Origin: Alphaproteobacteria bacterium
GTDB lineage: Bacteria; Pseudomonadota; Alphaproteobacteria; Sphingomonadales; Sphingomonadaceae
Assembly: GCA_028293055.1 (NCBI GenBank)
Contig: JAQGLD010000163.1
Coordinates: 1-10,824 of the forward strand
DNA: 10,824 nt
Reading direction: 5' to 3'
A program made the translations under genes and the position numbers. This document shows positions 6,241-10,824 of the stretch, one piece after another. The number at the start of each line of letters is the position of its first letter. Position 1 is the stretch's first letter. Under the pieces are notes generated by a model. It did not search any database. It saw only the letters and a program-made list of their open reading frames with translations, and was not told the DNA's origin.

Positions 6241-6858
6241 ATGGGACTGACCGCGATTGCGCTCAACTGCAGCTTGAAGAAGAGCAAAAGCGAGGAAAGC
6301 TCGACCGACAAGATGATCGGCCTGCTCGCGTCCGAGCTGGCGAAGCACGACGTCGCGCTGACCGAGACGATCCGGATCGCGGACCATGATGTGAAGCCGG
6401 GAGTCTCGTCCGACGAAGGCGAGGGCGACGCCTGGCCGGACCTGCGCCGCAGAATCCTCGAGGCCGACATCCTCATTTTCGGAACGCCGGTCTGGATGGG
6501 CCAGATGTCGAGCATCGCGAAAAAGGTGCTCGAGCGGATGGACGCCTTTCTCGGCGAGACTGACGACCGGGAGAGAATGCCGAGCTACGGAAAGGTCGCC
6601 ATGGTCGCGGTGGTCGGCAACGAGGACGGCGCCCACGGCATCAGCGCCCACGTCTATCAGGCGCTCAGCGACACCGGCTGGACGATCTCGGCTTCGGCGG
6701 TGAGCTATTGGGTCGGCGAGGCGATGGGCGATGTCGACTTCAAGGATCTGCCCAAGGTCCCCGACAAGGTCAGCTCGGCCGCGGCGATGGTGGCCTCCAA
6801 CGCCGCCCATCTCGCGAAACTGCTCAAGGATTCGCCTTATCCCGGGGTGGAGGGCTGA
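6241..6858 (+). CDS. Flavodoxin-fold NAD(P)H-dependent oxidoreductase
   Basis: This 205-residue protein fits the FMN-dependent NAD(P)H reductase (flavodoxin-like) family. The first strand and phosphate-binding loop are IALNCSLKKSKSEESST (about 6-22). The ILIFGTPVWMGQMSS stretch (77-91) is the typical flavin-contacting loop of the family, and the MVAVVGNEDGAHG stretch (121-133) is the next strand and loop. The start is chosen by AAAGGAG 7 nt before the ATG; the same frame is open back to 6040 but that extension has no family resemblance. It is transcribed away from the peroxidase-P450 operon and converges on the EmrA-type gene with only 24 bp between stops. Such enzymes reduce quinones, azo compounds or other electrophiles, which would suit an oxidative-stress setting, but the substrate cannot be read from the sequence. 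A direct link to the P450 as electron donor is conceivable but unsupported. Confidence 0.85.
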   Translation: MGLTAIALNCSLKKSKSEESSTDKMIGLLASELAKHDVALTETIRIADHDVKPGVSSDEGEGDAWPDLRRRILEADILIFGTPVWMGQMSSIAKKVLERMDAFLGETDDRERMPSYGKVAMVAVVGNEDGAHGISAHVYQALSDTGWTISASAVSYWVGEAMGDVDFKDLPKVPDKVSSAAAMVASNAAHLAKLLKDSPYPGVEG

Positions 6859-6882
6859 CGGAGCGGCCGGGATCGGCAGTAC

Positions 6883-8007
6883 TTACCCCTTCACATCCAC
6901 CGAAGCCGTAACCGAGAGCCCGGATTGAAGGCGCTCGACTCCCGCCTGGCCCGGGTCGAAGCGGATTCGGACCGGGATTCGCTGGACGATCTTGGTGAAG
7001 CTTCCAGTGCCCGGCTCGAACGGGAGCAGGGAGAAGGTCGAGCCCGATCCGGGCGCGAAGCTCTCGACGCGTCCGTGAAGCCGGTCGCCGCCGAGCGCGT
7101 CGATCCTGATCGTCGCGGCCTGTCCGGGACGCATTCGCCGAAGCTGGGTCTCCTTGAAATAAGCGGTCACATAGAGGCTGTGCAACGGCACCAGGGAAAG
7201 CAGGCGAGTGCCGGGTTGGACATAGTCGCCGCGCTGGACCTGGCGATTGCCGACCACTCCGTCGATCGGCGCGACGATCAGGCTGTGGCGGCGATCCTGG
7301 CCGGCAAGCGCGGCCGCGGCCCGGGCGCGGCCCACCTGGGCCTGCGCCTTGGCGAGAGCGGCCTCGAGCTCAGCCCGGCGGGCGGAGGTGACCCCGGCTT
7401 CGCGCTGCGACACCGAGAGCAGAGCGCGGCTGCGGCGGGTCGCCTGCTCGGCGCCGATCGCGGTCGCGCGGCGTGAATCGAGTGCGCTCCGTGTGGCGAA
7501 ACCGCGTTCGGCCAGGGTCTCGTAGCGCAGCCGATCGGCCTCCGCGCGCTGCGCTTCCGCCGCCGCCGCCCGGATTCCGGTGCCCGCCGCCTCGATATTG
7601 GCCGAAGCGAGTCGCTCCTCGGCATCGAGGCTGACCAGTCCGGCGCGAGCCGCCGCGACGTCGGCGACTGCGTCGTCGAGATCGGCGCCCGCCGCCTGCG
7701 AGCGCGTGTCGAACTCCTCGGGATCGATCCGAACCAGGGGATCGCCGGCACGGACCGGCTGGTTGTCACGCACCAGCACGTCGGCGACCAGGCCCTTTAT
7801 CCTGGGCGCGACCTCGCTGGCATCGGCGGCCACATAGGCGTCCTCGGTCGTCTCGTGCGCGGCCGGAGTCGATAGGTAGGCGGCGCCGCCCGCGGCAATG
7901 GCGAGCGCCAGGGCCCCGGCGAGAAGGGTGCGGCGAGACCGCCCCCTCCGCCGGACCGGGGCCTCAACCGGAAAGACTCCGTCGATGCTGTTCACTGCCG
8001 CGTCCAT
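6883..8007 (-). CDS. EmrA/HlyD-type membrane fusion protein of a drug efflux pump
   Basis: This 374-residue protein is the periplasmic adaptor of an EmrAB-type tripartite pump, linking an inner-membrane transporter to an outer-membrane channel. It has a short cytoplasmic N-terminus rich in Arg (19-26), one transmembrane anchor (about 27-46), then the first half of the lipoyl domain with TEDAYVAADASEVAPRIKG (54-72). A long Ala/Arg/Glu-rich coiled coil follows (about 100-235). The second lipoyl half has the family signature IVAPIDGVVGNRQVQRGDYV (244-263), and a beta-barrel with SLYVTAYFKETQL (277-289) comes next. The start has AAGGG about 7 nt upstream. It is divergent from the transporter gene across a 77-bp shared promoter region, unlike the usual co-directional emrAB order. 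No outer-membrane channel gene is in the window, so a TolC-like partner would come from elsewhere in the genome. Confidence 0.93.
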   Translation of the reverse strand: MDAAVNSIDGVFPVEAPVRRRGRSRRTLLAGALALAIAAGGAAYLSTPAAHETTEDAYVAADASEVAPRIKGLVADVLVRDNQPVRAGDPLVRIDPEEFDTRSQAAGADLDDAVADVAAARAGLVSLDAEERLASANIEAAGTGIRAAAAEAQRAEADRLRYETLAERGFATRSALDSRRATAIGAEQATRRSRALLSVSQREAGVTSARRAELEAALAKAQAQVGRARAAAALAGQDRRHSLIVAPIDGVVGNRQVQRGDYVQPGTRLLSLVPLHSLYVTAYFKETQLRRMRPGQAATIRIDALGGDRLHGRVESFAPGSGSTFSLLPFEPGTGSFTKIVQRIPVRIRFDPGQAGVERLQSGLSVTASVDVKG

Positions 8008-8031
8008 GGCGAATGCCCTTGTTCGATCGCT

Positions 8032-8049
8032 TTATATGATCTATATAAT
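8032..8049. promoter_or_regulatory. AT-rich palindrome with overlapping divergent promoters, likely TetR operator
   Basis: TTATAT-GATCT-ATATAA (8032-8048) is a perfect 6-bp inverted repeat with a 5-nt centre, conspicuous in GC-rich DNA and located between the divergent pump genes. On the plus strand a perfect TATAAT -10 (8044-8049) would start transcription about 30 nt before the transporter ATG; its -35 is weak (TTGTTC, 8019-8024, 19-nt spacer). On the minus strand, TTGTCA (8066-8071) matches 5 of 6 bases of the -35 consensus and lies 15-18 nt from TATTAT/TATATA (8042-8050), serving the EmrA-type gene. A repressor bound here would block both promoters. The TetR protein encoded at 9762 is the natural candidate; this is inference from position and symmetry. 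Confidence 0.65.
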
Positions 8050-8084
8050 ACTATGGTTGCGGCGATGACAAGAGGCCAGATGGG

Positions 8085-9692
8085 ATGACCGGAACTACGG
8101 CCTTGCCGAACCGCCAGTCGGTAGTGCCGGCGCCGGCTTCGCTGACCGACGCCCGCAAGTTCCTGATCTTCGGAGTGATGGCGTTCGGCCAGTTCATGGC
8201 GATGCTCGACATCCAGATCGTCGCCGCCTCGTTGAACGATATCCGCGCCGGGCTCTCGGCGGCGCCCGACGAAGTCAGCTGGATCCAGACCGCCTATTTG
8301 ATGGCGGAGCTGGTGATGATTCCCTTTTCCGCATTCCTCGCCCAGGCGCTGTCGACGCGCTGGCTGTTCGCCGCATCGGCCGCCTTGTTCACCCTGTCGA
8401 GCATCGCCTGCGGCTGCGCGTGGAGCATCGAATCGATGATCGCCTTCCGGGCGCTGCAGGGCTTCACCGGCGGGGCGATGATCCCGACGGTGTTCGCCAC
8501 CGGCTTCACCCTGTTCGAGGGCAAGCAAAGGGCGATGATTCCCGCAATTCTCGGCATGGTGTCGGTGCTCGCGCCGACGCTCGGCCCGACCATTGGCGGC
8601 CTGATCACCCAGGCGATCGACTGGCGCTGGATCTTTTTCATCAACATCGTGCCCGGAATCGCGGTGACCGTGCTGATCGTGCTGCTGGTGCGGATCGATC
8701 GGCCCAATCTGGCGATGCTCGGCCGGATCGACTGGCTGCATCTCGCTGCGATGGCGATCTTTCTCGGCGGGCTCGAATATGTGCTGGAGGAAGGGCCGAA
8801 ACAGGGCTGGTTCGAGGATCGCGGAATCGCAATCGCGGCCTGGATCACCCTGGTCGGCTTCCTGCTGTTCCTCGAACGCTCATTTTTCTCGACCATGCCG
8901 ATCGTCAATCTCAGCCCGTTCCGAAGGCCGCGATTCGCCTTCGCCTGCCTGTTCAACATCGTCATCGGCTTCGGCATTTTCGCCTCCGTCTATCTTGTGC
9001 CGGTCTATCTCGGGCGGGTGCGCGGCTATGACAGCCTGCAAATCGGCGAAACCGTGTTCGTCGTCGGAATCGCCCAGATATTGAGCACGATCGTCGCCGC
9101 GCGGGTGTCGCAGACCGTCGACCGGCGGATCACGATCGCGATCGGCCTGTCGCTGTTCGCGCTCAGCCTGTGGATGAGCTCGCACATGACGAGCCAATGG
9201 GGCTTCGCGGAATTGTTCTGGCCGCAGGCGGTGCGCGGGCTGGCGGTGATGCTGTGCATCGTGCCGAGCGTCGGAATGGCGCTGGAAGGCTTTGCCGGCA
9301 ACGAACTGCGCTACGCTTCGGGACTGTTCAACCTGATGCGCAATCTCGGCGGAGCGATCGGGATCGCAACGGTCAATACCTGGCTCGTCGATTATGCCCG
9401 GATCCAGGCCGAAAGGTTCGGAGAGGCGCTCGGCCGCAATCCCGAGACCGCGCGGCAGGTGATCGGAGCGCTCGCCGGTCAGATCGGAGCGATCACACCG
9501 GATCCGGGGCGCGCCTTGCTGATGGCGCAGGCGTTGATGGGCCGCCTCGTCGAGCGCCAGGCGTTGACCATCGCCTTCGACGATGTGTTCCGGCTGATGA
9601 GCTGGATGTTCGTCGCGGCTTTGGTGATGGTGCCGTTCTGCCGGCCGCCGCGCGAGGGGATTAGCGGAGCGGTCCTGGCCGAGGCGCATTGA
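8085..9692 (+). CDS. EmrB-type MFS drug efflux transporter (DHA2 family, 14 helices)
   Basis: This 535-residue protein is a proton-driven multidrug exporter of the DHA2 family. The first helix carries the family D1 motif region FMAMLDIQIVAASLNDI (37-53), and SWIQTAYLMAELVMIPFSAF (65-84) is the second helix. APTLGPTIGG (163-172) is motif C, diagnostic for drug antiporters, followed by the IDWRWIFFIN segment (178-187) typical of EmrB. The length and the hydrophobic segments from about 25 to 520 fit 14 helices. A loop of about 60 residues near 435-495 is probably the periplasmic insertion before the last helix. The ATG at 8085 has a modest AGAGG 9 nt upstream. It is divergent from its adaptor and followed 69 bp later by the TetR gene with no visible promoter between, so the two are probably cotranscribed. 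Substrates cannot be predicted. Confidence 0.95.
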   Translation: MTGTTALPNRQSVVPAPASLTDARKFLIFGVMAFGQFMAMLDIQIVAASLNDIRAGLSAAPDEVSWIQTAYLMAELVMIPFSAFLAQALSTRWLFAASAALFTLSSIACGCAWSIESMIAFRALQGFTGGAMIPTVFATGFTLFEGKQRAMIPAILGMVSVLAPTLGPTIGGLITQAIDWRWIFFINIVPGIAVTVLIVLLVRIDRPNLAMLGRIDWLHLAAMAIFLGGLEYVLEEGPKQGWFEDRGIAIAAWITLVGFLLFLERSFFSTMPIVNLSPFRRPRFAFACLFNIVIGFGIFASVYLVPVYLGRVRGYDSLQIGETVFVVGIAQILSTIVAARVSQTVDRRITIAIGLSLFALSLWMSSHMTSQWGFAELFWPQAVRGLAVMLCIVPSVGMALEGFAGNELRYASGLFNLMRNLGGAIGIATVNTWLVDYARIQAERFGEALGRNPETARQVIGALAGQIGAITPDPGRALLMAQALMGRLVERQALTIAFDDVFRLMSWMFVAALVMVPFCRPPREGISGAVLAEAH

Positions 9693-9761
9693 GCCTGTTC
9701 GGATCGGGCCGCAGGACCGGGGCAGACCGGAAAGGCGCCGAACGGGAGACGAGGAAGAGAG

Positions 9762-10358
9762 ATGCGGTACGATAGCGAACACAAGCAGAAGACCCGGCAG
9801 CGCATCCTCGACGAGGCGGCGTCGGCGATCCGCGCCGAAGGGCCGCATCGCGTCGGCGTCGCAGGGGTGATGAAGAAGGCCGGCCTCACCCATGGCGGCT
9901 TCTACGCTCATTTCGCCTCCAAGGAGGAGATGGTGGCCGAGGCGATCGGAGCGATGTTCGAAGGCCCCTATTCGCGCTTCGAGAAGCAGGTCGCGGGCCT
10001 CGCGCCCGCCGAGGGTCTCGCCGCATACGTGGATTTCTACCTCTCGCCGCGCCATCGCGATGCCCGCGATCGCGGCTGCCCGCTGCCGGCCTTGGCGGGT
10101 GACCTCGCCCGGATGGAGCCGGAAGCGCGCGAGCGGTTCGCCGCCGGCGCGGAGGGCCTGCGCCGCGCCGTCGCCGGCCTGCTCCACGCGATGGGAAGGG
10201 AGGATTCCGATGCGCTCGCATCCTCGGCGATCGCCGAGATGGTCGGCGCGATGTCGCTCGCCCGGGCGGTCGCCGACGGCGAGCGGTCCGACGCCATCCT
10301 GCGCACGTCGCGCGAGGCGCTCAAGCGCCGGCTCGGCCTGGATCAAGGGAATCCTTGA
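9762..10358 (+). CDS. TetR/AcrR-family transcriptional regulator
   Basis: This 198-residue protein is a TetR-family repressor. Residues about 10-55 form the DNA-binding domain: a first helix (KTRQRILDEAASAIRAEG) then the helix-turn-helix VGVAGVMKKAGLTHGGFYAHFASKEEMV (31-58), whose G-G-F-Y-A-H-F recognition segment is typical of the family. The C-terminal two-thirds is all-helical and binds the inducer; GCPLPALAGDLARM (105-118) is a recurrent feature of one subgroup that I recognise without being able to name. The start has AGGA 6 nt before the ATG. The 69-bp gap after the transporter gene contains no AT-rich promoter, so it is probably in that operon. It would then repress the pump genes, and itself, through the palindrome at 8032-8048, with a pump substrate as inducer. 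That regulation is inferred from layout. Confidence 0.92.
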   Translation: MRYDSEHKQKTRQRILDEAASAIRAEGPHRVGVAGVMKKAGLTHGGFYAHFASKEEMVAEAIGAMFEGPYSRFEKQVAGLAPAEGLAAYVDFYLSPRHRDARDRGCPLPALAGDLARMEPEARERFAAGAEGLRRAVAGLLHAMGREDSDALASSAIAEMVGAMSLARAVADGERSDAILRTSREALKRRLGLDQGNP

Positions 10359-10383
10359 CTTTTTGCGGTGCAGCGTACATATG
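10355..10383 (+). promoter_or_regulatory. Likely promoter of the DEAD-box helicase gene
   Basis: TTGACT (10355-10360) matches 5 of 6 bases of the -35 consensus and overlaps the TetR stop codon. A -10-like segment TACATATG follows (10376-10383), at a spacing of 15 (TACATA) to 17 (CATATG) nt. The spacing is not ideal and the -10 is only partial. It would start transcription near 10390, giving a leader of about 160 nt. Confidence 0.5.
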
Positions 10384-10547
10384 CGCTGACAGCGAAGCGC
10401 CATGCAGCGTGAACAGGCGCACCTGCGCCCCGGCTCGGCTTCGTCAATTCCCAAGGTCTTCCCTTTTCACGCGGGTTGGCAAAACCCGCCGCCACGCGTG
10501 CGCCTTTTCGGCTGCGCGCGGGCCGCACAAGACAGTGAGTCCAATAC
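10384..10547 (+). other. Structured leader before the DEAD-box helicase
   Basis: Between the likely promoter and the helicase ATG lie about 160 nt without a credible gene. Two perfect inverted repeats stand out: GGCGCA-CC-TGCGCC (10416-10429) and GCGGGTT-GGCAA-AACCCGC (10471-10489). CACGCG (10468-10473) can instead pair with CGCGTG (10495-10500), competing with the second hairpin. No T-run follows either, so they are not intrinsic terminators. Helicase genes of this class can be controlled through long leaders, as known for cold-induced genes in other bacteria; here it is only a possibility. Confidence 0.45.
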
Positions 10548-10824
10548 ATGTCATTCGATAATCTCGGGCTGTCGCAGCCCGTCCTCCAGGCGCTTGCCCT
10601 GAAGGAATATACCCAGGCGACCCCGATCCAGACCCAGGCGATCCCGATCCTGCTCAAGGGCAAGGATCTGCTCGGCATCGCCCAGACGGGCACCGGCAAG
10701 ACCGCCGCCTTCGCCCTGCCGATCCTGCACCGCCTGGCCGCCAACCCGAAGAAGGCTCCGCGCCGCGGCGCCCGGGTGCTGGTGCTCAGCCCCACGCGCG
10801 AACTGGCCAGCCAGATCGCCGAGA
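10548..10824 (+). CDS. DEAD-box ATP-dependent RNA helicase, N-terminal part, cut by the window edge
   Basis: The first 92 codons are present and the gene continues beyond the window. The sequence shows the Q motif (Phe3 upstream, then TPIQTQAIP at 25-33 with Gln28), Walker A AQTGTGKT (45-52) and motif Ia SPTRELA (81-87), an unmistakable DEAD-box start. These enzymes unwind short RNA duplexes with ATP and act in ribosome assembly, RNA turnover and cold adaptation. The short N-terminus before the Q motif resembles the RhlE group, but without the C-terminal part a subgroup cannot be fixed, and the DEAD motif itself lies outside. The start is taken at the Met just before the F-D-N-L-G-L opening; its ribosome binding site is weak (GTGAG 8 nt upstream). 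Confidence 0.95.
   Translation, partial: MSFDNLGLSQPVLQALALKEYTQATPIQTQAIPILLKGKDLLGIAQTGTGKTAAFALPILHRLAANPKKAPRRGARVLVLSPTRELASQIAE

Noticed and set aside
8065..8088. Seven-codon frame whose stop overlaps the transporter ATG as ATGA
   Set aside because: It could be a coupled leader peptide, but it has no clear ribosome binding site and such overlaps arise by chance.
8880..10454. Minus-strand frame of 524 codons antisense to the transporter and TetR genes
   Set aside because: Both genes on the other strand are complete and motif-rich; the translation is a His/Arg-rich shadow.
10416..10489. Hairpins after the TetR gene considered as an intrinsic terminator
   Set aside because: Neither hairpin is followed by a T-run, and a likely promoter lies upstream of both, so they are better seen as leader structure.

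Overview
This GC-rich window has densely packed genes, short or overlapping junctions, and almost every frame open. It looks like chromosome from an alphaproteobacterium, most plausibly a sphingomonad. That placement rests on gene style and on my recognition of the protein families; no rRNA or other marker gene is present to prove it. I see no tRNA, CRISPR array, insertion sequence or phage gene.

Region 1 (192-5881, minus strand) is a tightly coupled five-gene operon. In transcription order it encodes a membrane-anchored protein of unknown function (A, 4970-5881), a second membrane protein with two transmembrane helices (B, 4024-4977), a DyP-type haem peroxidase (2369-4027), a cytochrome P450 (968-2329) and a glutathione S-transferase-like protein (192-971). 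Three of the four junctions overlap (8, 4 and 4 nt) and the fourth is a short gap, so the genes are probably made together. A and B share an ungapped 17-residue block and an HFAR(W/F)V motif in the same order, which suggests they are diverged duplicates. The P450 has a proline where the I-helix acid normally sits, and no ferredoxin or reductase gene is nearby. A coherent but unproven reading is a membrane-associated pathway that makes or processes organic hydroperoxides (peroxidase, P450, then GST), loosely parallel to the fungal peroxidase-P450 oxylipin enzymes. A further minus-strand gene begins at 15 and leaves the window.

Region 2 (5882-6858) is a 359-bp divergent intergenic stretch with several short inverted repeats, followed by a plus-strand flavodoxin-fold NAD(P)H oxidoreductase.

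Region 3 (6883-10358) is a drug-efflux module: an EmrA/HlyD-type membrane fusion protein on the minus strand, a divergent EmrB-type DHA2 MFS transporter, and a TetR-family regulator downstream of the transporter. The 77-bp gap between the divergent genes holds an AT-rich palindrome that covers likely -10 elements in both directions, the obvious candidate operator for the TetR protein. No outer-membrane channel gene lies in the window.

Region 4 (10359-10824) is a structured leader of up to about 160 nt with a likely promoter overlapping the end of the TetR gene, followed by the first 92 codons of a DEAD-box RNA helicase that runs off the right edge.
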